DNA of 64,000 nucleotides from Bacteroidota bacterium (GTDB taxonomy: Bacteria > Bacteroidota > Bacteroidia > Chitinophagales > Chitinophagaceae): assembly GCA_023386045.1 (NCBI GenBank), contig JAEWKK010000019.1:434001-498000 (forward strand), written 5' to 3'. Shown here in pieces: positions 35,313 through 44,492 of the stretch. A program made the position numbers and the translations under genes. The notes beneath the pieces were generated by a model, which saw only the letters and a program-made list of their open reading frames with translations, was not told where the DNA came from and did no database searches. Each line of letters begins with the position of its first letter. Position 1 is the first letter of the stretch.

Positions 35313-36803
35313 ATGTCCCAATACATTTTATCCTTCGACCAGGGCACTACCAGTTCACGTGCCATCATCTTTGATAAAAAAGGAAACATCGTATCTGTAG
35401 CACAGAAAGAATTCACCCAGTATTTTCCACAGCCAGGATGGGTAGAGCATGATGCCAATGAGATCTGGTCCACCCAGCTGGGAGTAGCCACAGAAGCCAT
35501 CGCCAAGGCAGGACTCACCATTCATGACATTGCAGGTATTGGTATTACCAATCAAAGAGAAACGGCAGTAGTCTGGGACAGGAAAACTTCGCAGCCCATA
35601 CATCATGCCATTGTATGGCAGGACAGGCGTACGGCAGCGTATTGTGACAATTTGAAGAAAGTAGGCAAAGAAGAAATGATCAGGCAGAAGACCGGCCTGG
35701 TGATCGATGCATATTTCTCAGCTTCTAAAGTAAAATGGATGCTGGATCATGTAGAGGGTGCGAGAGAAAAAGCGGAGAAGGGTGAATTGTGTTTCGGTAC
35801 CATTGACAGCTGGCTGGTATGGAAGCTCACTAACGGTAAGGTGCATGTTACCGATGTGACAAACTCATCAAGAACGCAACTTTTCAACATTCATAGCATG
35901 CAGTGGGATGAAGAATTACTCAGGTTGTTTGATATACCAGCCTCCATGTTACCTGAAGTGCGTTCGAGCAGTGAAGTGTACGGCCACACGCAACAGTTGC
36001 TGGCAGCAGCGGAACTTCCTGTCTGTGGCATTGCCGGCGACCAGCAGGCTGCTTTGTTTGGCCAGATGTGCATACATCCAGGCATGGTCAAGAACACTTA
36101 TGGAACCGGATGTTTTATGCTGATGAATACAGGAACCAAACCCGTTACCTCTAAAAATAATTTATTGACCACGGTAGCCTGGAAGATCAATGGCGAAGTA
36201 CAGTATGCACTGGAAGGAAGCGTGTTCATTGCAGGTGCAGTAGTGCAATGGTTAAGAGATGGACTGAAGTTGATACAAAAATCTTCTGATGTGGAGGCTT
36301 TGTGTTTGAAGGCAGAAGACAATGGAGGTGTTTACATGGTGCCTGCATTTACCGGTTTAGGTGCGCCCTATTGGAACCAGCATGCAAGAGGAATGATCGT
36401 GGGATTAACGAGGGGAAGCAGCGATGCCCATATTGCAAGGGCGGCCGTAGAAAGCATTGCCTACCAGACCATGGATGTATTAAAGGCCATGCAGGCCGAT
36501 GCAGATCTTGAAATCAAAGAAGTGAGGGTGGACGGTGGTGCAACGGCTAACAACTACCTGATGCAATTTCAGTCCGACATACTCAATACAACAGTGATCC
36601 GACCACAGATTACTGAGACAACAGCTCTCGGTGCTGCTTATTTAGCAGGACTCGCAGTAGGCTTCTGGAAAGATCTGAATGAAATAGAAGGCTACTGGCA
36701 GAAAGAGCAGGCCTTTGAATCAAGGATGAATGAGGATACAAGAAAGGATCACCAGAAGAACTGGAAGAGAGCGATAAAGGCGGCGGAAGCGTGGGCAGAG
36801 TGA
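35313..36803 (+). CDS. glpK: Glycerol kinase
   Basis: 496 aa FGGY-family kinase, full length. N-terminal ATP/glycerol motif FDQGTTSSRAIIFD (residues 6-19), GITNQRETAVVWDR, the FGGY signature 1 region (GTIDSWLVWKL) and signature 2 (GATANNYLMQFQSDIL). Phosphorylates glycerol to glycerol-3-phosphate in the cytoplasm. Last gene of the uninterrupted run; glpF follows after a repeat-containing 285-base gap. Confidence 0.96.
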   Translation: MSQYILSFDQGTTSSRAIIFDKKGNIVSVAQKEFTQYFPQPGWVEHDANEIWSTQLGVATEAIAKAGLTIHDIAGIGITNQRETAVVWDRKTSQPIHHAIVWQDRRTAAYCDNLKKVGKEEMIRQKTGLVIDAYFSASKVKWMLDHVEGAREKAEKGELCFGTIDSWLVWKLTNGKVHVTDVTNSSRTQLFNIHSMQWDEELLRLFDIPASMLPEVRSSSEVYGHTQQLLAAAELPVCGIAGDQQAALFGQMCIHPGMVKNTYGTGCFMLMNTGTKPVTSKNNLLTTVAWKINGEVQYALEGSVFIAGAVVQWLRDGLKLIQKSSDVEALCLKAEDNGGVYMVPAFTGLGAPYWNQHARGMIVGLTRGSSDAHIARAAVESIAYQTMDVLKAMQADADLEIKEVRVDGGATANNYLMQFQSDILNTTVIRPQITETTALGAAYLAGLAVGFWKDLNEIEGYWQKEQAFESRMNEDTRKDHQKNWKRAIKAAEAWAE

Positions 36804-36836
36804 GAGAATCGGGAAACGGCAAGCGGGAAACGAGAA

Positions 36837-36886
36837 TGCGTTGTGTTCTTTGTGTTTTCTTAGTGGCCTTTGTGATGCGGCTGTTT
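36837..36886. repeat. Dispersed repeat family C, copy 1
   Basis: Fifty bases (GCGTTGTGTTCTTTGTGTT...GGCCTTTGTGATGCGGC), one mismatch from 36983-37032 and related to 21042-21090. Confidence 0.8.
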
Positions 36887-36982
36887 AAGAAAAATATCGA
36901 ACAGATGAACAAGGAATAAGGAATGATGAAGTAGAGGGATCTTCAGACGGCAAAGGGCAATTGAGAGATTCGCTTAATGATT

Positions 36983-37032
36983 TGCGTTGTGTTCTTTCTG
37001 TTTTCTTAGTGGCCTTTGTGATGCGGCTGTTT
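36983..37032. repeat. Dispersed repeat family C, copy 2
   Basis: Near-identical to 36837-36886, both sitting between glpK and glpF. Confidence 0.8.
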
Positions 37033-37088
37033 GTACAAACAAACTGAGACTATTTCAGAATTGAAGTTGCAATTATAAACTAACTACC

Positions 37089-37796
37089 ATGAACATTTTC
37101 ACCGGAGAGATCATAGGAACATTTTTACTGATTCTTTTAGGCAATGGTGTTGTAGCCAATGTTGTACTCAACCGTTCCAAGGGACAGAACAGCGGCTGGA
37201 TCGTGATCGCTTTTGGTTGGGCCATCGCTGTATTTGTTGGTGTGTTTGTAGCAGCAAAAGCCAGCAGCGCGCATTTGAATCCTGCTGTTACGCTGGCACT
37301 GGCTTACCTGCACAAGATCAAATGGGAGGATGTTCCGCAATATATGGGTGGACAAATGATCGGTGCCATGCTCGGCTCCGTTGGAGTATGGGCAAGTTAT
37401 CGTTTGCATTTCAATGCCACGGATGATGTGGACCTGAAGCGCGCTGTATTTTGTACCGCACCCGCTATCAAAAGCCCTCTTCATAATTTGATCACAGAGA
37501 TCATTGGGACCTTTGTCCTGGTGTTTGCTGTGTTGTTCATCATTGCTCCTTCAAGTAGTTTGGGAGCGTTGGATGCCCTGCCAGTAGCCTTACTGGTATT
37601 GGGTATTGGATTGAGTCTTGGCGGACCAACAGGTTATGCCATCAATCCGGCCCGCGATCTTGGACCAAGGATCATGCACTCCATATTGCCGATAGGTAAG
37701 AAAGGCCCGAACGATTGGAGCTATGCATGGATACCAGTGGTAGGACCATTGATTGGTGGGATGCTGGGGGCCTGGATATTTACATTGTTAAGTTAG
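37089..37796 (+). CDS. glpF: Glycerol uptake facilitator (aquaglyceroporin)
   Basis: 235 aa MIP-family channel with six membrane helices and two half-helices carrying NPA motifs: HLNPAVTLA and AINPARDLGPR. The Asp after the second NPA (NPARD) is the glycerol-channel signature. Passive glycerol entry across the inner membrane feeding GlpK. Separated from glpK by repeats, so it may have its own promoter. Confidence 0.95.
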   Translation: MNIFTGEIIGTFLLILLGNGVVANVVLNRSKGQNSGWIVIAFGWAIAVFVGVFVAAKASSAHLNPAVTLALAYLHKIKWEDVPQYMGGQMIGAMLGSVGVWASYRLHFNATDDVDLKRAVFCTAPAIKSPLHNLITEIIGTFVLVFAVLFIIAPSSSLGALDALPVALLVLGIGLSLGGPTGYAINPARDLGPRIMHSILPIGKKGPNDWSYAWIPVVGPLIGGMLGAWIFTLLS

Positions 37797-38252
37797 CAAA
37801 CGGCAACCGGGTCAGGGTCAGTAGTGAGGTGTCAGTAGTCAGTGGTGAATGGTCAATGGTGAGGGTAAGACTATTCAAACGACAAACGTCAATCATCAAA
37901 CGAGAATCGCTTGAGCGAAGATGATCTTTCCCGACCTGTCTCCGCGGCAACAACTTTGAATACGAACTATCTATTGCGGGACTCCTCGGTATAATAATCG
38001 TTTGTATTTAAGACTAACTACGAAATAATCTGAACGAGGTTTGTAATGGCAGATGCTTTACCATATTTATTTCCGCCTTACCGGTTAAATTTCCTTCCTG
38101 ACCGATGAATCTCACGGTAGCTAAACAAACCTAAGTCATAATTTAATTTCAACTCATTTGTAATTTTATCCGCATGTAGTTTTTACAACAAAAAACAGAG
38201 AAATTGTAGTGGAATGAAAAAATGAATTGAACGGTAACCAATACTTATCAGG
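37797..38252. other. Intergenic region with repeat family B copy 1
   Basis: No gene. Begins with GGTCAGTAGTGAGG-like simple repeats, contains repeat B copy 1 (37930-37990) and a CCGCCTTACCGGTTAAAT motif at about 38077-38094 that recurs near 39332, 39786 and, inverted, 61195. Confidence 0.7.
37930..37990. repeat. Dispersed repeat family B, copy 1
   Basis: 61 bases, CCCGAC...GTCT..CG...GGCAAC...ACTTTGAAT...AACTATCTA...GGGACTC.TCGGT, homologous to 39698-39758. Confidence 0.75.
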
Positions 38253-39245
38253 ATGTATAGTGTAAGTGGTTTTATAGTCTGCGCCATCATTATCTTCTTT
38301 GCAGGCCGTAAGCTTTCGTGGTATGGCGATAAGATTGCAGAGAAAACCGGTTTGGGTAAGGCCTGGATCGGCCTGATATTGTTGGCTACTGTAACCTCGC
38401 TGCCCGAACTGATGGTTGGTATTAGTTCATCAGCCATTGTACAATCTGCCGATCTGGCTGTTGGTGATATTTTAGGAAGCTGTACTTTCAATTTGGCCAT
38501 ACTTGCAGCACTGGATATTTTTGTTCCAAGACATCAACATTTATTCTATCTCGCCTCCAGCCGCCATATTTTATCGGCTGCACTTGGAACAGTATTGGTA
38601 GCATTTGCTGGCCTGGGCATCTTTCTTCCGCAGGAATTGGTGATCCTCCCTGGGATAGGCATATTCAGTCTTGTTTTTGTCATGATTTATCTCCTATCCA
38701 TTCGTGTGATTTACCAAAGGGAGATGAGAGATAAAGAATCAGATCAAGGAATTACAGAACTCGCGCAACTGCCTCCACTGCGAAGGCTCGTTTTAGGTTA
38801 TATTGTTTATGCCTTTATAACGGTAGGTGCTGCGCTCTTTATACCACAATTTGCCGATAATATTATTGAACAAACAGGGATGGCTGCCTCCTTCATGGGA
38901 ACAGTGTTTGTAGCTGCATCAACTTCTTTACCCGAAATAGCTGTATCCGTTGCGGCTGTGCGCATGGGAGCTATTGACCTGGCAACAGGAAACCTACTAG
39001 GCAGTAATATCTTCAACATCCTGATTTTGGTGATAGATGATATCCTGTATAGAAAAGGAATTTTATTAAAAGATGCGTCAGATAATCACCTGCTGACCGT
39101 ATTTACCTGCATTGCTATGTCGTCCATTGCTATGGCCGGATTTGCTTACAGGGCGCCTTCCAAAAAATATTTCATTGCCATAGATGCAGTGCTGATCCTC
39201 CTACTTTATTTTTTGAACATCCTGTTATTGAACTATATGACATGA
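38253..39245 (+). CDS. Sodium/calcium (CaCA) antiporter
   Basis: 330 aa with ten predicted helices in two homologous halves. Each half has the alpha-repeat: TSLPELMVGISSSAIV (N-half) and STSLPEIAVSVAAVRMG (C-half), each followed by GD/GN-x-LGS (VGDILGSCTFNL, TGNLLGSNIFNI). This is the YrbG-like prokaryotic family. It exchanges Ca2+ or another divalent cation for Na+ or H+ at the inner membrane. Monocistronic. Confidence 0.92.
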   Translation: MYSVSGFIVCAIIIFFAGRKLSWYGDKIAEKTGLGKAWIGLILLATVTSLPELMVGISSSAIVQSADLAVGDILGSCTFNLAILAALDIFVPRHQHLFYLASSRHILSAALGTVLVAFAGLGIFLPQELVILPGIGIFSLVFVMIYLLSIRVIYQREMRDKESDQGITELAQLPPLRRLVLGYIVYAFITVGAALFIPQFADNIIEQTGMAASFMGTVFVAASTSLPEIAVSVAAVRMGAIDLATGNLLGSNIFNILILVIDDILYRKGILLKDASDNHLLTVFTCIAMSSIAMAGFAYRAPSKKYFIAIDAVLILLLYFLNILLLNYMT

Positions 39246-39412
39246 TGAGGATGCAATTTTGTTTTTCTTATAGTAACACTCTCGCAATAATAGTTATTCA
39301 GGAAACAATACTTAATCTCAATTTCTTCCCTACTTACCGGTTAAATTCTCTTTACCGTTTTCCCGGCTACCCCTAGCCCAATTTTTGCAATACTAACCCC
39401 AAACATGTTCTT

Positions 39413-39691
39413 ATGGATAAAATGGAAAAGCTGACCTTAATGGATAAGATCCTCCGTGAACTGGACGATCTGAAAAACAGCCAAACTTCGGTTCTTAAAA
39501 AGCTAGCACAAATTGAAGCAGACAATATCAACCTGGGTGTGGCCCTCCTTGATAAGAAGTTACCCGACCTGCACGAAGAAGTGGATTCCAGCGTTGAAAT
39601 TGTCACAGCGCTTACAGATGAATTCAAAGAACACAGGGATAAGTTCTTTAACGATAATAACCTCGGTGAACAGCAGAACCCCACTGCCTAA
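39413..39691 (+). CDS. Hypothetical coiled-coil protein, 92 aa
   Basis: Highly charged helical protein (MDKMEKLTLMDKILRELDDL, NSQTSVLKKLAQIEADN, SSVEIVTALTDEFKEHRDKF) with heptad-like leucines, no membrane segment and no Cys. Could be a small scaffold or regulator. M4 is an alternative start. Followed seven bases after the stop by repeat B copy 2, whose 10-bp terminal inverted repeat may act on its 3' end. Confidence 0.65.
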   Translation: MDKMEKLTLMDKILRELDDLKNSQTSVLKKLAQIEADNINLGVALLDKKLPDLHEEVDSSVEIVTALTDEFKEHRDKFFNDNNLGEQQNPTA

Positions 39692-40388
39692 TATTTTCCC
39701 GACGAGTCTACGAAAAGGCAACTTTGAATTTAAACTATCTAGTGAGGGACTCGTCGGTTCAAAATATCAACAACAATATTTTTTCTTTCCGCCTTACCGG
39801 TTATCCCTTACTTTTTTTCTTAACAAAAAAAGTAACAAAAAAGTCAAGGCGATTTCGACCCGGTACATACTCTATGTTCATACTTTTCCTCTCCCGAAAT
39901 CGCCATCGGCGAAAAAACTTTTTATTCGACCATCCTCAGGACGTAGTTCATGCTGCGTGCTATGCGAGACCACTGGAGGCGCTGTTCCCCGTTGGCAAAC
40001 TTTATAAAATAAAGATTCACTAAACCAACCCACGGGAAAAGGCGCTGGGACTTTTCCTATTTCTTTTCTTTTTTTCTGAAAGTCTTCAGAGCATTAATTG
40101 TGAATATTGTTAATAGTATGAACACATTGGTACCAAACACAAAAACACAAATTACCGCCTTGCCGGCAATGCTTTTTATCAACTATAGTGATTTGAATGT
40201 AAGTCCTGTAATATCAGAATCTTTACCATATTCTTCCCGTCCTCCCGGTAATACAAAAACATAACTTACTGTTTTACCGTTTTCCCGGCTAAATGCTCCC
40301 AATGAAAAGCCCGAATGAAAATCATCCGGGCCTACATCCGTCCAGCTTCTGTTCTCAACCGAATGAAAGCGGACATAAGAAACTTGTC
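39692..40388. other. Intergenic region with repeats, no gene
   Basis: Holds repeat B copy 2, several TTACCG..TTCCCGG motifs (39786, 40155, 40235, 40269) and an inverted pair GGCGATTTCG / CGAAATCGCC around 39848-39905. Frames found here have non-coding composition. Confidence 0.7.
39698..39758. repeat. Dispersed repeat family B, copy 2
   Basis: Bounded by a perfect 10-bp inverted repeat, CCGACGAGTC (39699-39708) and GACTCGTCGG (39748-39757), so the element could fold as a hairpin. Copy 1 has lost part of this symmetry. Confidence 0.75.
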
Positions 40389-41795
40389 TTATTTCAGAAA
40401 CTTCAATTGAGTATCTACATTCTGGGCAATCTTTTTACCCTGCTTCCATCCTTCTTCTATTGCATACCTGATATGGATGCCTCCATATAATCTTGATATG
40501 CCTATTTCCTGTGACATGGCTTCAAATGATGGATAAGTTCTTGTACCCAGGTTTACCAAACCACTACCCAGGTCTGCCATCACTCCTTCGTATGTGTGAT
40601 TTACAAAAGGCGTATTGTGTCCAAACAAAGAACCGAGTGCAAAGGCTACACTGCTGCTGAAAACAGCATGATTAGAAGGAAAATCAGGATAAGGAGGTGT
40701 AGGAATAAACGGTTGCCAGGCAGGATTGGCAGCTGGCGCAATTACAGAACGAATGTACTGGAAAGGCCTTTCGTTCAGGTAAGTGAATTTTGCTTTGAAA
40801 GAACCTGTGGTGGCATCAAAAAGCGAGATACCCGTTTTAGCATAAGCCAGTGCCGCAAGGTCTAAGGCAGGATTGAACTGTTCCATCACCTGCTTTAAGA
40901 TAGAGATGTAATGTGCTCCGGCAGGATAACCAGGATTGGCATCGTTATAATATTTGGCGATCAGTTTTTGTTGACTGGTAAGATTCTGCGATACCTGGTA
41001 AACTTCATGGTACTGCGCATAATACGGAGAAGCGGGACTGGTGCTGTATGTGGGCGGTGGCGGAGATACCGTGTTTGTGATACTGCCCGGCACCATCAAC
41101 CTGTTATAACCCCAGTAAGGAAAACCTATGGCACCTCCGGGAGTTTCGGGCTGCCACATTCCCGGGAAAGCGGCCGGTAACTGGTAAGGTGTAGTGGGCC
41201 AGGCAGCATTATCTGTTTTTGACCATTCAAAGATCCGGTCCGCAATTTCTTTTCCAAAGGCAACGGATCTGTCGAAGATCTCATTACCTGCAGCGGCACG
41301 GTAAGTTGTATTTAATTCATTTTCCAGGTCAGTCACTGCCTGTGCATTATAGGCAGCAGTAGTGCTAAAGAACTTTTTGGTCATGGTGGCAAGGGCTGCA
41401 TGAGCGCAGGCAGGCCAGTAGTAAGCAAATCCCGGGGAGGTGGAAGGCATGGCCGGCATGTCGGTGAGCTGTCCGTAAAGCGACAGGTATGCAGGCATAC
41501 CGGGAACAACAGATTCGTACAGTGCTACGCCGGTATAAGCCATGTAACGTCCTGCGTTGAGTCCGAATGGATTTCCGGTGGGCCTGTAAAGCATGCCGGT
41601 TTGCACCGCTAGCCACCGCTTGACCACATCTGATGAAAAGGTTTTGGTTTGCTTTAAATGACCATTGACTTCATTATTACGTGCCTGGGTCATGTTTGAT
41701 GAAGAAGAGGAGTAGCTGTCTTTTTTTTGACAGGCTCCCAATGTGATGATAATAAGCAGCATCACATAAAGCTGTGTTTTCGTTTTGGAGAACAT
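40389..41795 (-). CDS. Vanadium-haloperoxidase/PAP2-family lipoprotein
   Basis: 468 aa from ATG 41795 (upstream frame looks non-coding). Lipobox ITLGAC (Cys21). The C-terminal half has the acid-phosphatase/vanadium-peroxidase signature: NERPFQYIR (motif 1, Arg-Pro), PSNHAVFSSSVAFALG (motif 2 with catalytic His) and RLYGGIHIRYAIEEG (motif 3 His). Extracytoplasmic enzyme that either halogenates or dephosphorylates; sequence alone does not decide. Single gene. Confidence 0.85.
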   Translation of the reverse strand: MFSKTKTQLYVMLLIIITLGACQKKDSYSSSSSNMTQARNNEVNGHLKQTKTFSSDVVKRWLAVQTGMLYRPTGNPFGLNAGRYMAYTGVALYESVVPGMPAYLSLYGQLTDMPAMPSTSPGFAYYWPACAHAALATMTKKFFSTTAAYNAQAVTDLENELNTTYRAAAGNEIFDRSVAFGKEIADRIFEWSKTDNAAWPTTPYQLPAAFPGMWQPETPGGAIGFPYWGYNRLMVPGSITNTVSPPPPTYSTSPASPYYAQYHEVYQVSQNLTSQQKLIAKYYNDANPGYPAGAHYISILKQVMEQFNPALDLAALAYAKTGISLFDATTGSFKAKFTYLNERPFQYIRSVIAPAANPAWQPFIPTPPYPDFPSNHAVFSSSVAFALGSLFGHNTPFVNHTYEGVMADLGSGLVNLGTRTYPSFEAMSQEIGISRLYGGIHIRYAIEEGWKQGKKIAQNVDTQLKFLK

Positions 41796-42024
41796 AGAAG
41801 CTGTTTTGATTGAAATGATTGGGTTGACAATAAAAAGGTAGAATGAAGAGGAAGCTGCTTCCAACTCTAATCGACAGGATGAATGCATGAAGAAGATATA
41901 GCATCAAATAGCAGCTTCATGGCGTTTGCTGTATTTTTCTGCTGTTTGTCGATGATTCATGCAGTTTGTCTATGTGGCTGTTAAAGCAACAGGAATTTGG
42001 TAAATTGTGTAAACAACATTGTCC

Positions 42025-43155
42025 ATGCCGCTGACATCAAAAGATATCCTTTTCTCTCCCTCTTACCGTATACATCGCCATGTGATTTTCTGGGTATTGG
42101 AGATACTGATATGGGCAGGCTTTTGGACCATGAGCTTTGCTACCTACTGGGATAATATCGTCCTAATGATTTTATGGGTGCCTGTAAAAATCCTGTACAG
42201 CTATCCATTCATGTACCTGGTCATTCCACGGTGTTTATTCAAAGAAAAATATTTGCAGTTCGCAACAGTTATATTGAGCTGGGGAGTGGCCGGGTGGTTC
42301 TTAAACTATCTTGCCATCTCCTACTGGATCTCACCTATGATGCACGCTGCGGGCAAAACCATGAACATCAATCCCTGGAACGCAACCACTTATTTATGTC
42401 TGACCACAGGAGCAGCAGGCACCATCGTTATAAAAATGTGCAAGTTCTGGGTAGAGAATCAAAGGAAATGGCTGATGGCGGAACAGGAGAAGATCACCGC
42501 ACAACTGCAATTGCTTAAAGCACAACTGCATCCTCATTTTCTCTTCAATACGCTCAATAACGTTTATTCGTTTGCATTGGAGAATTCACCCAAGACGCCA
42601 CAGATGATCCTCAAGCTTTCATCTCTGTTGAGTTATATGTTGTACGAATGCAAAACAGATGAAGTACTCCTGGAAAAAGAAGTGGAGGTGATGAAGAACT
42701 ATATCGGCCTGGAAAAAGAACGTTATGGCGATAAACTGGATATCTCGCTGAATATTGAAGGCGACATCGAGGATAAATTTATCAGTCCATTGCTCATTCT
42801 TCCTTTCCTGGAAAATGCATTCAAGCATGGCACTTCTGAACAGCTGGAACGTCCCTGGATGAGTATTGATCTTGCAGTAAAAGATCATGAGCTGGTCTGC
42901 AAAGTGGTGAACAGCAAGAATGAATTGATTCCTTTCCATGAAAACGGTGTCGGCATCAACAATGTGAAGAAACGACTTGAACTGCTCTACCCCGGTAAAC
43001 ATGAACTGAGGCTGGCAGATGAAGGCGAGTTTTTTGTGGTGAATCTCTGGGTCAATCTCAGGAAAGAAGCGGTTGTGCCTCTCATACCCATATATGAAAA
43101 CAACCAACGGTTAAGAACCAGCGCGTATGAAAATTCATTGCTTATTAATAGATGA
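42025..43155 (+). CDS. LytS-type sensor histidine kinase
   Basis: 376 aa from ATG 42025. Four membrane helices (about 20-150), a coiled linker, phospho-acceptor motif HPHFLFNTLNNVYSF (about 173-187), and a GHKL domain (LPFLENAFKHG, GVGINNVKKRLELLYPG). Very similar in plan to the truncated kinase at base 1, suggesting paralogues. The 3' end overlaps the response regulator gene by 29 bases. Confidence 0.93.
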   Translation: MPLTSKDILFSPSYRIHRHVIFWVLEILIWAGFWTMSFATYWDNIVLMILWVPVKILYSYPFMYLVIPRCLFKEKYLQFATVILSWGVAGWFLNYLAISYWISPMMHAAGKTMNINPWNATTYLCLTTGAAGTIVIKMCKFWVENQRKWLMAEQEKITAQLQLLKAQLHPHFLFNTLNNVYSFALENSPKTPQMILKLSSLLSYMLYECKTDEVLLEKEVEVMKNYIGLEKERYGDKLDISLNIEGDIEDKFISPLLILPFLENAFKHGTSEQLERPWMSIDLAVKDHELVCKVVNSKNELIPFHENGVGINNVKKRLELLYPGKHELRLADEGEFFVVNLWVNLRKEAVVPLIPIYENNQRLRTSAYENSLLINR

Positions 43156-43837
43156 TGAGCCTCCCGCCATCAAGGTGCTTCAGTCACACATTGCCAAGAT
43201 CAGCGAGTTGGAAGTGGTAGGCTGTTGCAGCAATGCCGTGGAAGCCATTGGACTGCTGCACAGCAAAAGGGTAGATGTGATGTTCCTGGATATCAAGATG
43301 CCAAAGATCATAGGCACGCAGTTTCTAAGGAGCCTCTCGCATCCCCCCAAGGTTATTTTTGTAACGGCTTACCGTGATTATGCGGTGGAGGGTTTTGAAC
43401 TGGATGCAGTAGACTACCTGGTGAAGCCTGTTTCCTTTGAGCGTTTTTTAAAAGCTGTGAATAAGCTGCGAACAGTAGCCATTAACCCACCTTCAGCGGA
43501 ACAAAAGCTTTATGCTGGCAATCCCGAGGCCTTTGTTTATTTAAAAGTGGATCGTGCCATGCAAAAGATCGTCATCAACGACATCCTTTATATTGAAAGT
43601 TTGAAAGACTATGTGAAGCTGTATTTTACCAATGGTCGTTTCCTGATGGTCAAGCAATCCATCAGTGCCATAGAGAATTTATTATCGGGTCATAAGTTTT
43701 TGCGGGTGCATCGTTCTTATATTGTTTCGCTGCACAAGGTTTCTGGTTACAGCAGTGGAGCCATTCATGTGAATGCTACGGAGATACCGATTGGGAGGTT
43801 GTATAAGCAATCTGTGATGAGTCAGTTGGCGGTTTGA
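43127..43837 (+). CDS. LytTR-family response regulator
   Basis: 236 aa. Receiver with acidic DDE at 9-11, phosphoacceptor D55 (MFLDIKMP) and Lys in YLVKPVSF; LytTR domain from about 135 (YIESLKDYVKLYF, LRVHRSYIVSL, EIPIGR). Translationally coupled to the preceding kinase by the 29-base overlap. Its targets are unknown. Confidence 0.95.
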   Translation: MKIHCLLIDDEPPAIKVLQSHIAKISELEVVGCCSNAVEAIGLLHSKRVDVMFLDIKMPKIIGTQFLRSLSHPPKVIFVTAYRDYAVEGFELDAVDYLVKPVSFERFLKAVNKLRTVAINPPSAEQKLYAGNPEAFVYLKVDRAMQKIVINDILYIESLKDYVKLYFTNGRFLMVKQSISAIENLLSGHKFLRVHRSYIVSLHKVSGYSSGAIHVNATEIPIGRLYKQSVMSQLAV

Positions 43838-44024
43838 GGATTAATGAAAAGATCAAAGCTTAATATTCGGAATAAACCAATACAATTACTTGACTCTAGT
43901 TGTTTCTAACTTATTGAACAAGAGAATTGAAAGACTACAGCCCTAAGCACACAACCAGCACACAATTTGTCGCATTAAGTAATTGCATCAATAAGATACT
44001 GTATCCTTCCTTTGTGATTTAGTT

Positions 44025-44098
44025 TGGATAACTTAAATGCATAAGAGCAGCTGTCTGTTAATCAGAGGATGTCAGGTTCAAGTCCTACAGGGGGCAGA
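44025..44098 (+). pseudogene. Degenerate tRNA-Asn-like sequence, candidate att site
   Basis: The 3' part matches the intact tRNA-Asn at 58778 nearly base for base: CTGTTAATCAGAGG, then TCAGGTTCAAGTCCT, then GGGGG. The 5' part is recognisable only loosely (AAGAGCA). The anticodon stem has two mismatches and the acceptor stem cannot pair, so it is not a working tRNA. It sits at the left edge of the defence island in the same orientation as the intact gene. Confidence 0.65.
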
Positions 44099-44100
44099 AA

Positions 44101-44418
44101 ATGAAGCAGTTAGTTATAACTGTTTTTTTATTTGCACGTAATTTGCACTTACTTTGTAAGACTTTCCTTTTACTCCATGTGAGTGGACAGGTTTGGGGAA
44201 AGTTGAAGAAGTTCTTTCTTTTAGTTTTTTATCTGATTTTGACTGTAATGTATGCATATCATGTAAAAGAGTCCTTTGAACAGCTATTTTCTAACAATCC
44301 TGAAAAAGCACAGGAACAAAAAACAAAGGAGGTTACCATGAAAAAACAAGAAACTGAACAATCAAAGCCTGAAACAGAACGGAATCAACATAACCAGCCT
44401 GCGTCATTTTCTCCATAA
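44101..44418 (+). CDS. Small membrane protein, doubtful, 105 aa
   Basis: Open frame with one convincing transmembrane helix (FFLLVFYLILTVMYAYH, about 38-54) and a charged low-complexity C-terminal tail rich in Glu, Lys and Gln. The first codons lie inside the terminator hairpin of the tRNA-like sequence, so if it is a gene the start is probably internal. Followed by a good terminator. Function unknown. Confidence 0.35.
   Translation: MKQLVITVFLFARNLHLLCKTFLLLHVSGQVWGKLKKFFLLVFYLILTVMYAYHVKESFEQLFSNNPEKAQEQKTKEVTMKKQETEQSKPETERNQHNQPASFSP
44107..44130 (+). terminator. Terminator hairpin after the tRNA-like sequence
   Basis: CAGTTA-GTTA-TAACTG followed by seven T, nine bases after the tRNA-like 3' end, the spacing seen for real tRNA genes. 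Confidence 0.6.
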
Positions 44419-44448
44419 AATAGTAGCCCGAAAGGGCTATTATTTTAT
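44418..44448 (+). terminator. Rho-independent terminator
   Basis: Stem TAGCCC-GAAA-GGGCTA extended by AATA/TATT, then TTTT. It lies between the doubtful 105-aa frame and the convergent PD-(D/E)XK gene. Confidence 0.65.
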
Positions 44449-44492
44449 CCCTACTTTTCTGGTTTGTTGTGCTGTGTTATTCATCACAAACT

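Noticed and set aside
39724..40023. 99-codon plus-strand frame
   Set aside because: Starts inside repeat B and crosses inverted intergenic repeats; composition is not coding.
44025..44098. Functional tRNA-Asn at the left edge
   Set aside because: The acceptor stem cannot pair and the anticodon stem has two mismatches.
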